DNA of 64,000 bases from Desulfobacterales bacterium (GTDB taxonomy: Bacteria > Desulfobacterota > Desulfobacteria > Desulfobacterales > JAEINQ01). How positions within the stretch are numbered: the first letter of the stretch is position 1; each line of letters starts with the position of its first letter. Under the pieces are notes generated by a model that saw nothing but the letters and a program-made list of their open reading frames with translations, was not told the DNA's origin and did no database searches. Positions 44,701-52,808 of the stretch are shown piece after piece. A program made the translations under genes and the position numbers. The DNA is taken from contig JAEINQ010000004.1 in the NCBI GenBank assembly GCA_016342285.1, positions 1 to 64,000 of the forward strand, written 5' to 3'.

Positions 44701-47520
44701 CTCCGGGGTCTGGGTCAGGCTCGCCAAATCAAAGGTGGCCGGATCCCAGGTCCCTTGGGTTTCTTCGGTGTTACCGTTCCAGTCGTCGTAATAGGTGTGG
44801 GTCTGTATCCGCGTGGTGCCGTCCGCATTGTAAAAGGTCCTGGTGTAGTCATTAGAATAGTAGCTGACGCCACGGGACTCCTCGCGTACTTCCCCGGTCT
44901 GCCCCACGGTGTCGAAACTGTAGTAGTATTCCGGATAGTATTCGTAGTACGCCGTGCCTTCACCGGTGAAATAGTAACTCCCCTCGAACCGGCGCGTTCC
45001 GTGCGCGATATCCGAGCCGAAGCTGGCAACATGGGACAGGGCTTTAAAATTGTCGATGGTGCCCACGCCCTGGCCGATCCAGGTGCCGGTTCCGGCGATC
45101 TCCCCGCCATCGCTCTGGCCGAAGAGGCTGCCGGTCATGTCGGCCATAAAGTCCTGGGTCATCAGGGTCCCGGCGAGATCGCCGGTGATGCTGCCGTCGG
45201 CGTTCATGGTGCCGGTCGCATCGGCCAGGAAATACCCCTGTCCGCCGCCGTAGCCTGAGAACGTGCCCAGGTCGCCCACAAGGGGAGCGCTAAAATAATC
45301 GACCTCTCCGCCCACCATGGCGTCCATGGCCTGAGCGCCGGCGGCCTTGCCGGAATAGGTATTGCTATCATTCAGGCCCAGTGAAAAGATGCCCAGACCC
45401 TGGCCCGTGGCCGTGTCCTGAAAAGCCTGCAGGTATCCACCGCCATACCCCCCTCCCTGGATCGCCCCGGCAGAACCGAGTGAGCCTGAAAGGGAACTGT
45501 AAAGATCGCCTTGGAGAAAATTCAGATCCTCTTCGGCCGCAGTCAGGCTCACCACGTCCAGGTCGCCCCGCACCCGGAACAGCCCGTCGGATGCTTCGTA
45601 GTTCAGCGGTGCGGTAAAATACTCGCCGCGAAGGTCGCCGAAAAGCTGCTCCACGGTGACCTGGCCGTCATCCGTACTCACCTTCAGGGCCGCGGCCGCG
45701 CCCAGCATGTCGCCAGGAAGGCCGTAGCTGTTGGCAGAGTACTGCCAGATGCCGGCAGTGGTCCCTTGAAGGAAGTCCCCGCTGCCCGTATTGTCGCTGC
45801 CGCCGATGTCCGTGCTCCAGATAAAGGGGTCGGTCTCGGACACGGGAGCCGCCATAAAATAGTCGCCGGCAGCAAAGAAATCATACCCCGTGGCCGTGGC
45901 CACCAGCCCCATGAGGCCGGCGTCGTAAGCCACCACAGCCGAAGAGCCCTGATCGTTGTAATAAATCGTGCCGACACCGCCCCAAGACCCCGAGTAGTCC
46001 AGCGGATCGAGGATGAGCATTCCCGAGCCGGCCAGGGTCAGATTGCCCCCACCGTCATAAACGCCCCGGTAGCTCATGTCGAAGGTGCCGTGGTAGAGGT
46101 CGTCGATATAAAAGAGGTTGCCCACGTCGTCCACGCGCACGTGGCCGGCCTGGTCGTCCTTGATGTTGGCGTAGCCCACCATCAGGTAGGGGATGTCCGC
46201 AGGAGAGCCGCCGGCATCCACCCCCTCGTAATCGCCAAAGTTGGCAAAACCGTAATTGGCGTTCACGGAAAGGGGCGTGTAGCCGGTTTCCGTTGAGGTG
46301 AGGCTGTAAACCCCCAGCCACCGGTCGACGCCGGTGTCGATGTTGGCCGTGAGAAGCCCCTTCACCGAAGGATCGGCGTCAGGGGTACCGATGACGGGAA
46401 CCGGGAAAAAGAAGTCGTCCAGCACCAGATCGGCTGCCGGATCGGCCACCGTGCCCAGGGCCGCGGTCTTGGCCACCTCACCCGAGGCAGAAAGCTGGCC
46501 GGCGGTCACCTCACCGGAAAGGGTGCCGTAGATGAACCCGGCCTTGCCGTCGGGATCGACGTAGATGCTGCTCAAAAGCCCTTCCCAGGATCCCAGCACG
46601 CCGCCCAGAGAACCTTGAAAAGCGCCGCCGTTGGACAGGTCCCCGCCCACGGTCATGGCAGAGGCTGCCGTTGCCGAATTGTAGGCACCGGAAAGCGTCA
46701 GGGTACCGGCACTGATATCACCGACCAGGGTGCCGTCCAAAAATCCACCCGCCAGCAAGAGATCGAAGTCCGGCACGTAGGTGTCGACGACTTGCGGAAT
46801 GATCTTGGTGGTCTCGCCGTCGTCGACAACCTCGGTGCTCTCTTCAGTAGCAAAGGAGTCGGTCTCGGGTTCGCCCACAAAGGCAGCGGGTTCACCGTCC
46901 TTCTCATCCCCGCCAAGGGTCAGTTCTTCGTCTGTGGCCGTGCCGATCACCGGGTCCTCGTCAGCGCTGACCACGATGGAGGACTGACCCTTTCGAACCG
47001 TTTTGACCTGGTTGGGACGGTTGGCTGCATAAGTATAAACGGTCCCCTCTTTGACCGCTGCGCCACTCTGCCCGTCGCTGTACCAGGTGAAAAAATCGGT
47101 TCCCCGGACCCCTGCCACTGCCGTGGGGGTATGGATCTCGAAACGGTTTCCCTTGTTGCCGAAAAATCCGGCCGCCCGCTTGACGATGCTCTGAACCTTA
47201 CCTCGGAAAAGCTTGAGAATGCCCATGTCCTGGGCACCGCCCATGTCGTATTGGCTGACCTCGATCCGGCTGTTTGGGGCCAGACGCAGAATGCTGCCGT
47301 CGCCGAACAAGACCTCGACCCTCGACTTGCTCTTGGTCCGGACGATGTCCCCCTCCAGGACCGGGTCTCCCACCTGGGCCGGACGCGAGAGTCCGTCGGC
47401 ACCACTGATGTCCACCGATCCCTTCACGGCGGTAAAATTACCCACTGGCGCTGCCTGGGCGGTCATCGGGAATAAAAATGCAACTACGGTCAATACCGCT
47501 ATCATTGAGTATCGGTTCAT
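41749..47520 (-). CDS. Giant exported FecR-domain modular repeat protein 2
   Basis: A 1923-residue paralogue of the protein at 34819. It has a signal peptide (1-23, MTAQA/AP) and a FecR-type domain (GDIVRTKSKSRVEVLFGDGS, RFEIHTPTAVAGVRGTDFF). The body has three large repeats with Tyr-rich blocks (for example YYEYYPEYYYSFDT), GTWDP/GNWNDPED segments, FGGTASLWSG, VYVDPSGNAGYLSG and LYLDPDGNLGFLTG, and Gly-Tyr-Gly runs. Like its paralogue it has few cysteines and no recognisable anchor. AGGAG precedes the start. It follows its own PilZ gene by 67 bases. The two giants differ in the number of central modules, which suggests expansion by internal duplication. Confidence 0.85.
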   Translation of the reverse strand: MNRYSMIAVLTVVAFLFPMTAQAAPVGNFTAVKGSVDISGADGLSRPAQVGDPVLEGDIVRTKSKSRVEVLFGDGSILRLAPNSRIEVSQYDMGGAQDMGILKLFRGKVQSIVKRAAGFFGNKGNRFEIHTPTAVAGVRGTDFFTWYSDGQSGAAVKEGTVYTYAANRPNQVKTVRKGQSSIVVSADEDPVIGTATDEELTLGGDEKDGEPAAFVGEPETDSFATEESTEVVDDGETTKIIPQVVDTYVPDFDLLLAGGFLDGTLVGDISAGTLTLSGAYNSATAASAMTVGGDLSNGGAFQGSLGGVLGSWEGLLSSIYVDPDGKAGFIYGTLSGEVTAGQLSASGEVAKTAALGTVADPAADLVLDDFFFPVPVIGTPDADPSVKGLLTANIDTGVDRWLGVYSLTSTETGYTPLSVNANYGFANFGDYEGVDAGGSPADIPYLMVGYANIKDDQAGHVRVDDVGNLFYIDDLYHGTFDMSYRGVYDGGGNLTLAGSGMLILDPLDYSGSWGGVGTIYYNDQGSSAVVAYDAGLMGLVATATGYDFFAAGDYFMAAPVSETDPFIWSTDIGGSDNTGSGDFLQGTTAGIWQYSANSYGLPGDMLGAAAALKVSTDDGQVTVEQLFGDLRGEYFTAPLNYEASDGLFRVRGDLDVVSLTAAEEDLNFLQGDLYSSLSGSLGSAGAIQGGGYGGGYLQAFQDTATGQGLGIFSLGLNDSNTYSGKAAGAQAMDAMVGGEVDYFSAPLVGDLGTFSGYGGGQGYFLADATGTMNADGSITGDLAGTLMTQDFMADMTGSLFGQSDGGEIAGTGTWIGQGVGTIDNFKALSHVASFGSDIAHGTRRFEGSYYFTGEGTAYYEYYPEYYYSFDTVGQTGEVREESRGVSYYSNDYTRTFYNADGTTRIQTHTYYDDWNGNTEETQGTWDPATFDLASLTQTPEASGYWNWQDDYVGSTSSGYLNGLFGGTASLWSGTDIPVTAMGTFGNGGPASVWMTSINSYNTNAEDSNLEYTTYDGGAYEGFVGGTHDHGALDGRFLAVYVDPSGNAGYLSGPLSGTAYADAGMFGMDGVLNRQFVTDQMGIDAAHLDDYWAGDNWGMALSGTLGGSGMVQAGGFDSAGGYGGGWGDFETGAIAGQNWGIFSAEMYGEFTNPESAATWTSKTGGQGTFGGTNPVKTYEGEYDYTGGTYGYYDFQYSEDNSYGYVRAYSSDGAGGLPNYYADYDEDGSYSGYDYDTHTSINGNWNDPEDPRYLADLSELSQAPAAFGPDYTLEYLNDGIESDNDNGFWLADTASTWADGKISADVSGRFITMTQMGTLDGELLGTYSGNAEGLWEAVSLGTWAGTPLSFASSFGYGGFDGYEENGPPATVFHARKEYEGSYNFSGGGSYYYDFYGDNSYSYVSDSGNGENYFIYFNSDGTYSGYDYVAGQSISGNWTDPEDPNYHADLAELAATPAGSGSWNYQYENIDTVDSGFLSGILGGSDDIWTATDIGATVLGSFSGYGGYGGDSVWGTEIRSYDVLDETPTTLTGSGKGGAYVGFLSGTRLDDALDGMVTALYLDPDGNLGFLTGGLDGAIYPNIGMFEMDGTLNRFEIVSGLGGLPEDFDPYVDYSFDHYYSYGGFGGAGAINGYGGQGMTATVNWYDSDLGLGDPDPSGGLPENPKMAGVWASFQYGDYDYDGTFDGDTVWNLYTEGEWNDGGSQYQMVVDGSQWVDGKAEGKVAGAWVDMDNYITGVMGGELKGTFDANQFTWEAATSGVMFDTETFLAMAGTEAGRAALQGMNVPGFEVGRANLQGSVVDALNGDVAVNMWNTTFFAHNSTANAPSIWASGAVTGNNPNARSYVNVPVSGGGVSAQFYMQNYNAGGNWSASVNNGSGTVGSHSVAFQGAAAGQAAGGTDPFNANASIDFSGTASGVVTSATAAP

Positions 47521-47587
47521 GGGGTTTCTCCTATATCAAAGCCGGCACGGAAGTTATCCCGCCGGTTGTTGTCACATCGGCCCGGGC

Positions 47588-47914
47588 CTAATCAGCCTGG
47601 CCGCAATATTGGTGCTGGCCGTTGAATTGAATGGCCATGCCGTGGCTCGCGGTTCGAAGCACCGTCCCGTGGATCCGGATGCACACCCGGTTGACGGAGT
47701 TTCGAAACGACCGGAACCGGTCCAGTGGCAGGGACATCTCAAGATCAACGTCCATCCCCTGGGGTAAAGAACGTTTGGTCTGAAAAAACGCCCCGCCGGC
47801 ACAGACATCGGCGGTTACGAAATAGAGGCTGCCATCGTCCCCCCCTGCATCCAAAGGGGCAATGCGGGTGGGAATGGGAAGATGATATCGATCAAGCTTT
47901 CGCTGTTCACTCAT
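47588..47914 (-). CDS. PilZ-domain protein 2
   Basis: A 108-residue PilZ-like protein, paralogous to the one at 40858: RKLDRYHLPIPTRI (RxxxR), TADVCAGGAFF (again DxCxxG), LPQGMDVDLEMSLP, HGMAIQF. The C-terminus is shorter than its paralogue's. It heads the second PilZ-FecR cassette. A 15-bp palindrome (47935-47949) lies 21 bases upstream of its start, a likely control site. Confidence 0.85.
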   Translation of the reverse strand: MSEQRKLDRYHLPIPTRIAPLDAGGDDGSLYFVTADVCAGGAFFQTKRSLPQGMDVDLEMSLPLDRFRSFRNSVNRVCIRIHGTVLRTASHGMAIQFNGQHQYCGQAD

Positions 47915-47934
47915 AGCAGAACCTTTTAGTAATA

Positions 47935-47949
47935 ATTCTTATTAAGAAT
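47935..47949. promoter_or_regulatory. 15-bp palindrome upstream of the PilZ-FecR cassette
   Basis: ATTCTTATTAAGAAT is a perfect palindrome with a central T, placed 21 bases before the PilZ start on the minus strand. A dimeric regulator site is likely; which regulator is unknown. Confidence 0.45.
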
Positions 47950-48086
47950 AGATTGCGAACGAAATGAGGCGTTGCAATACCAAAAGTTCATGATCTTTCA
48001 TTTTTATGGCATGAATTACCTAATGATATCGTATTAGTTTTTGAGGAATTTGGGATTAGGAGGGAATTGATGGATTGACGAATTGA

Positions 48087-48182
48087 GGATTGTCGAATTG
48101 ACGGATTGGGAGCGGAGAGGGCAAGTCAGATACCAGAGATCAGGGAAGGAGGAATGGGAACACGGGCATAGAATCAGCGGTC
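48087..48182. repeat. 96-bp repeat, copy 1 (partner 49740-49835)
   Basis: Starts GGATTGTCGAATTGACGG and ends AATCAGCGGTC. 93 of 96 positions match the second copy (by eye). Confidence 0.9.
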
Positions 48183-48341
48183 GGTGGTCGGTGGTCGGAG
48201 ATCTGGGATGGAGGGGAATTCAGCGATTTTGTTTTCTGGCACGGATTGCGCGGATTGCACGGATGAGGACTGGGCAAGAGAAATTGGCGAATTGCGAATT
48301 GGCGAATTGGGGGAAATTTCAGGCGGGTTAGCGACTCTCTA

Positions 48342-48476
48342 CAGGTTCTGCCAGAGAACGGCAACGATATTATCTGCGACACGGCGTTGTTCCCGGCAGC
48401 AGCGGCAGACAATGAAGCCGCGCTGGTCCACTATGCGAATAAGTTACCCAAAACAGCTCTAAGCCCTTTTGGGTAA
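48342..48476. repeat. About 135-bp diverged repeat, copy 2 (partner 34402-34532)
   Basis: Ends in a perfect hairpin TTACCCAAAA / TTTTGGGTAA with a 13-base loop (48444-48476). The hairpin stem is kept in the other copy with one change, while the rest is more diverged. Confidence 0.75.
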
Positions 48477-48901
48477 GAAAGAGTCCGAATTGTGGGGAGA
48501 CGGGACCAGAGGTCGGAGGTCGTGGCTATGGGAGGGCGGTATAGGATCTGTGGCCCACAAACATGGATTGTTGGTTCCAAGTTCAAAGTGCAAAGCTTGC
48601 CCGCCTCGGGTGGGTTGGAGAGCCTGGGGGGGTTGGAAGTGAGTGTATGGTGAGGCTTGTATTTACACCCCAAAAAGGTTAATGCCTCTTAGTTTCGGAT
48701 TATAGGCAAGTATTGGCTGCAACAGTAAGGCCCTGCCAGCGTTTCAATCGGAACGTCTATCTGACAATCGGTATATGGGCCGCTTTAGACTGCGCCTATT
48801 CTGTAACCGATTAGGCCAATCTGGCATTGTAAATTATCTGATATGGCCTTTAATCCTCAAATATATATTCCATTGCCCATGATCACCTCGGGAGCCGAAA
48901 A

Positions 48902-49282
48902 GTGAAACAAACACCACTAATCTTGCTGTTGCTTTTTTGTGGTTGTGCGGCCAATCCGGCTTGCCACATGGAATCAATGAAGATGGCACTTGACGGGGTT
49001 CAGGTGGTAATTGTCGGCTCGGCCCGTGAAATACCAAAACATCAGGTTTTAAACGGTCTGGGGATGCCAGGACGGGGCTGTGCTATGAGGAGGGGGGTCA
49101 TATATGTCCTTGGGCGGATCGGGCCAGAGGGAACCATTGAGATCGACAAAGAGGCATTGGGTCACGAGATCGCTCATATTCTGGCCTGGGGAAATGAACG
49201 GGTTGCTGATCCAGACGGTTATCAATGGGGCCGCCCGATTAAACTTATTGATGGAGAATCAACGTTTCGCAAGCCGATGTGA
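48902..49282 (+). CDS. Small lipoprotein with HExxH motif
   Basis: A 126-residue protein, GTG start after GGGAG. A short hydrophobic leader ends LLLLFCGC; Cys15 is the likely lipidation site although the lipobox (FCGC) is not classical. Residues 88-92 are HEIAH in the context EALGHEIAHILAWGNE, a zincin-type zinc-binding helix. A third ligand could be a later Glu or Asp (NERVADPDGY). It may be a small envelope metallopeptidase or a metal-binding relic of one. No close family is recognised. It stands alone between repeat-filled gaps. Confidence 0.7.
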   Translation: MKQTPLILLLLFCGCAANPACHMESMKMALDGVQVVIVGSAREIPKHQVLNGLGMPGRGCAMRRGVIYVLGRIGPEGTIEIDKEALGHEIAHILAWGNERVADPDGYQWGRPIKLIDGESTFRKPM

Positions 49283-49520
49283 AGATTAGAACTTGCTTTT
49301 CAGCACACCTGTTACCTCTCATCTCAAATCGTGTGTGGACCTCGCACATGCCACAAGGCCCGACTGCCCCCGGGCGGAGGCCTTACTTTCCGAAGTTTTG
49401 AGTGCCCTGTCAATCCTGACTGCTTAGCCTGTTTTCATGATTTCTTTCCATTGCCCATCTTGTTTTTTGTCGGGGAGGGGGAATTGACGGATTGCGGGTT
49501 GGGCAGGACCTGAGATCCGA

Positions 49521-49562
49521 GATCGGGGATCGAGGATCGAGGATCGAGGATCTGGGATCGGG
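49521..49562. repeat. Tandem 7-bp repeat (GATCGAG)n
   Basis: Six consecutive 7-mers: GATCGGG, three GATCGAG, GATCTGG, GATCGGG. Same period as the GGGATGT array at 34065. Confidence 0.88.
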
Positions 49563-49739
49563 ATGTTGGGAGCGAGGAATATGGAGTAAGAAGCTGGGAA
49601 GACGAAGGTTGGAGTGAGGCACTGAGGTCGGAGGTCGGGGATGGGGGATGGGCGAATTAGCGAATTGCGAATTTGTTTTCCGGCACGGATGGCGCGGATG
49701 GCACGGATGGGGATTGGGTAAGAGAAATTGGCGAATTGC

Positions 49740-49835
49740 GGATTGTCGAATTGACGGATTGGGAGCGGAGAGGGCAAGTCAGATACCAGAGATCAGGGAT
49801 GGGGGAATGGGAACATGGGCATAGAATCAGCGGTC
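49740..49835. repeat. 96-bp repeat, copy 2 (partner 48087-48182)
   Basis: Near-identical to 48087-48182. Here it is preceded by the agagaaattggcgaattgcg block, which in the first region follows it, so the blocks have been reordered. Confidence 0.9.
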
Positions 49836-49938
49836 AGCGGCGGTGATCTGAGGTCTGAGGTCTGGAGTTAGGGATTTGGGATCTGTACATTATCCATTTA
49901 TCGACCATTGGGTCCAATTGTGATAGCATTTCCCCTCA

Positions 49939-51000
49939 ATGAACCGCAGACAAAACAATCGTGAAGGGTACCCGTCCAGAGTATCGGTGATCGTTCCGGT
50001 CTATAACGGTGGGGAACCGTTCAGGCGTTGCTTGAAAAGCCTGAATGGTCTCGACCCGAAGCCCCGGGAATGTATCATCATCAGCGACGGAGGTGACGAT
50101 AACAGCGCTGAAGCCGCCGAGAGGCAAGGCCTGAAAGTGATCCGCCTGCCGGCACCTCCACGGGGACCAGCCCAAGCAAGAAATATTGGCACAAACCAGG
50201 CCATAGGGGAAATCCTTTTCTTTGTGGATGCAGATGTCGTACTGCCCGAGGATAGCATTTCCAGGATCAACTCGGTGTTCGATTCCTATCCCCACGTGGC
50301 GGCAGTTTTCGGCTCCTATGATGAAAACCCGGGAGAAACCGATTTTTTTTCCCAATACAAGAACCTGACACATCACTTCGTCCATCAGACAGCAGACCCC
50401 GAGGCCTCAACCTTCTGGGCTGGATGCGGTGCGGTGCGGCGGGAAATATTCATGGCCACGGGCGGATTCGACGAAGCCTATCATCGCCCATCCATCGAAG
50501 ATATCGAACTCGGCTCCCGCATCAAAAAGGCCGGATATCGAATCCGGCTGGAAAAGCGGCTCGTGGCAAAGCACCTCAAGCGCTGGACCCCGTATTCCAT
50601 CATTCGAAGCGATATTTTCGACCGGGCCCTTCCCTGGATGGCCCTGAGTCGACGGGAGGGACGCATGCCCGACACGCTGAATCTGAAAATCTCTGCCCGT
50701 GCCAGCGTGATCTGTCTTTACGCAGCAGGACTTGGCCTGGCCCTGGGGGGAATTCGGCCCTGGCTGGCAGCCGCGGCCCTGCCACCGGCCCTTGCCGTAC
50801 TGGCCTTCAACCGGGACCTGTACCGATTTTATCGCCGGAAAAGAGGGATAGGCTTTGCCCTCAGAGCAGCGGCCTGTCACGGTTTTTATCTGTTCTACTG
50901 CGGCCTGGCATTCATCTTCGGCCGGCTCGGCGCCGGCAGCACCCGGCGACGCCATGCACGGAAAAGCGGCCATCCCGGTGTAACGACTGCGGTGGAATAA
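49939..51000 (+). CDS. GT2 glycosyltransferase with C-terminal TM segments
   Basis: A 353-residue protein: VSVIVPVYNGGEPFRRCLKS, IISDGGDDNSAEAAE, RGPAQARNIGTNQA, LFFVDADVVLPED (metal site), TFWAGCGAVRREIFMATGGFDE and IEDIELGSRIKKAGYRI. Two or three TM helices near the C-terminus (about 255-330) anchor it. This is typical of chain-extending or initiating GT2 enzymes. It opens a dense plus-strand operon. Confidence 0.88.
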   Translation: MNRRQNNREGYPSRVSVIVPVYNGGEPFRRCLKSLNGLDPKPRECIIISDGGDDNSAEAAERQGLKVIRLPAPPRGPAQARNIGTNQAIGEILFFVDADVVLPEDSISRINSVFDSYPHVAAVFGSYDENPGETDFFSQYKNLTHHFVHQTADPEASTFWAGCGAVRREIFMATGGFDEAYHRPSIEDIELGSRIKKAGYRIRLEKRLVAKHLKRWTPYSIIRSDIFDRALPWMALSRREGRMPDTLNLKISARASVICLYAAGLGLALGGIRPWLAAAALPPALAVLAFNRDLYRFYRRKRGIGFALRAAACHGFYLFYCGLAFIFGRLGAGSTRRRHARKSGHPGVTTAVE

Positions 51001-51003
51001 ACC

Positions 51004-52770
51004 ATGGACGCTCAGACAGAGGACATCGACGGACCAATCGTCATTATCGGGGCCGGCCCGGCAGGGTTGAGCGCAGCCCATGAGCTTGTTCAGGTCGGCT
51101 ATCGTCCGCTGGTTCTGGAGGTTGGTACCCGCGTGGGTGGCATCGCTCGCACCGAAACGTTTCGCGGGTTTCATTTTGATATCGGCGGCCACCGGTTCTA
51201 CACCAAACTCCACTGGATCCAGCAACTCTGGGAAGAGATGCTCGGAAAAGATTTCTTAAAGGTTTCACGCTTGTCGCGCATCTATTATCGTGGCCGTTTT
51301 TTTTCCTATCCCCTCAAGATGGCAAACGCCCTGACCAACCTGGGCCTTGTTGAAAGCACGAGGATTGTTGCAAGTTTTCTCCGCGCACAGACATTTCCCT
51401 CGGTCGCCGAAGAGACCTTCGAGCAGTGGATGATCAACCGCTTTGGCGATCGCCTCTACCGGATCTTCTTCAAGACCTATACGGAAAAGGTCTGGGGCAT
51501 TCCCTGCACGGAAATCCGCGCCGATTGGGCGGCCCAGCGTATCATGGGGCTTTCTCTGGTGTCGGTGGTGTCAAACGCCCTTTTCGGCAGCCAGGGTTCA
51601 AAAACTTTGGTGGACCGTTTTCATTATCCGAGCCGAGGCCCGGGAATGATGTGGCAAAAGTTTCGGGAGACCGTGGAGCAAGGTGGCGGGGAGATCCGAT
51701 TATCCACCGAGGCAGTCAAAATTTTCCACCGAAAAGGGCAGATCAGGACTGTCACGGCAAAAAGCGGGGACACGTCCATAGAATATCCTGCCAGCCACGT
51801 CATTTCCTCCATGCCCATCAATTGCCTCATGACTGCGCTGGAGCCCGCGCCGCCCCAAACGGTACTTGAAGCGGCTCATGGCTTGACCTATCGGGCCTTG
51901 GTGCTGGTGGGCCTTATCATCCGGGCCCAATCGCCGTTCCACGATCAGTGGATCTACGTTCACAGCCCGAGTGTCAAAGTCGGGAGAATCCAGAATTTCA
52001 AGAACTGGAGCGCTCAGATGGCCCCAGGCCCGGAGAGAACCAACGTGGGGATGGAATATTTCTGCAATAAGGGGGATGCCATCTGGTCAATGCCGGACAG
52101 GGATATGGTTCAACTGGCCACAGAAGAACTGGTGCAACTCGGCCTTGCACAACACGACCAGGTCGAAGACGGGTTCGTGATTCGACAGCCCGGCGCCTAC
52201 CCGGTTTACGACCAGGCCTACAAAGGCCACCTGGAGACCATCCGCAGCTACCTCGACGGGTTCACCAATCTGCAGACCATCGGTCGAAACGGCATGCACC
52301 GCTACAACAACATGGACCATTCCATGCAGACCGGCATTCTTGCGGCCCGTAACATCTTTGGGGCCAACAAGGACATCTGGAGCGTCAACACCGACGACGC
52401 CTACCTGGAGGAGCGGTATTCGCCCCGCACCATCGAAGCAGTCAAACAGACCTTCTCGCCCCTGGACGCGCCAGCCCTGGGCACCGCCGTCGGATCGGTT
52501 TGCGCCCTGCTCATTTTTGCGGCCACCCTCTGGCTGGTCCTCAAAGGGGGGGCCGTGGTCGGGCCGAACCTTTCGCTTCTGGCCCAGTATTTTCCAGGTT
52601 ACTCCGTAACGCTTCGGGGCACGTTGATTGGGGCAGTCTATGGATTTACTGCCGGATTCGTTTTTGGCTGGGGGATTGCCGCGCTGCGCAACCGGCTCGT
52701 TTCCGTAGCCCTTGAAAAGATGCGCAGAAAAGCGGTATTCAGTGTCATCGGGAGATTTTTCAAGCCCTGA
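51004..52770 (+). CDS. FAD-dependent oxidoreductase (UGM-like) fused to a two-TM module
   Basis: A 588-residue protein. N-terminal FAD site IVIIGAGPAGLSAAHEL (12-28), ARTETFRGFHFDIGGHRFYTK, then FFKTYTEKVWGIPCTEIRADWAAQRI, and GMHRYNNMDHSMQTGILAARNI near residue 430. These match a group of UDP-galactopyranose mutase/protoporphyrinogen oxidase-like flavoproteins. From residue 491 a two-TM module follows (ATLWLVLKGGAVVGPNLSLL ... GFTAGFVFGW), nearly a copy of the next gene's product. It may act on a lipid-linked or membrane-bound sugar substrate. The precise reaction is unknown. Confidence 0.82.
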   Translation: MDAQTEDIDGPIVIIGAGPAGLSAAHELVQVGYRPLVLEVGTRVGGIARTETFRGFHFDIGGHRFYTKLHWIQQLWEEMLGKDFLKVSRLSRIYYRGRFFSYPLKMANALTNLGLVESTRIVASFLRAQTFPSVAEETFEQWMINRFGDRLYRIFFKTYTEKVWGIPCTEIRADWAAQRIMGLSLVSVVSNALFGSQGSKTLVDRFHYPSRGPGMMWQKFRETVEQGGGEIRLSTEAVKIFHRKGQIRTVTAKSGDTSIEYPASHVISSMPINCLMTALEPAPPQTVLEAAHGLTYRALVLVGLIIRAQSPFHDQWIYVHSPSVKVGRIQNFKNWSAQMAPGPERTNVGMEYFCNKGDAIWSMPDRDMVQLATEELVQLGLAQHDQVEDGFVIRQPGAYPVYDQAYKGHLETIRSYLDGFTNLQTIGRNGMHRYNNMDHSMQTGILAARNIFGANKDIWSVNTDDAYLEERYSPRTIEAVKQTFSPLDAPALGTAVGSVCALLIFAATLWLVLKGGAVVGPNLSLLAQYFPGYSVTLRGTLIGAVYGFTAGFVFGWGIAALRNRLVSVALEKMRRKAVFSVIGRFFKP

Positions 52771-52808
52771 CACCGAGCGACACCTCATTCGCACTCGGGA
52801 GGGAAGTC

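Larger units (their letters stand above)
47915..48901. other. Repeat-rich intergenic region
   Basis: About 990 bases without a supported gene. It contains the palindrome at 47935-47949, low-complexity gattg words, a 96-bp repeat (48087-48182), a cacggattgcgcgg word cluster (48238-48268) and a 135-bp repeat with hairpin (48342-48476). The last 200 bases before the lipoprotein gene show nothing clear. Confidence 0.75.
49283..49938. other. Repeat-rich intergenic region upstream of the sugar operon
   Basis: About 650 bases. It holds a 7-bp tandem array (49521-49562), a cacggatggcgcgg cluster (49681-49708), and the 96-bp repeat copy (49740-49835). The last 100 bases should hold the promoter of the large plus-strand operon, but none was convincing. 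Confidence 0.7.

Noticed and set aside
48236..48252. Sigma54-like TGGCACGGATTGC
   Set aside because: The GG-GC spacing is two bases short and the sequence is part of a repeated low-complexity word present at several sites.
49521..49562. Possible CRISPR array
   Set aside because: Units are 7 bp and contiguous, with no unique spacers and no cas genes nearby.
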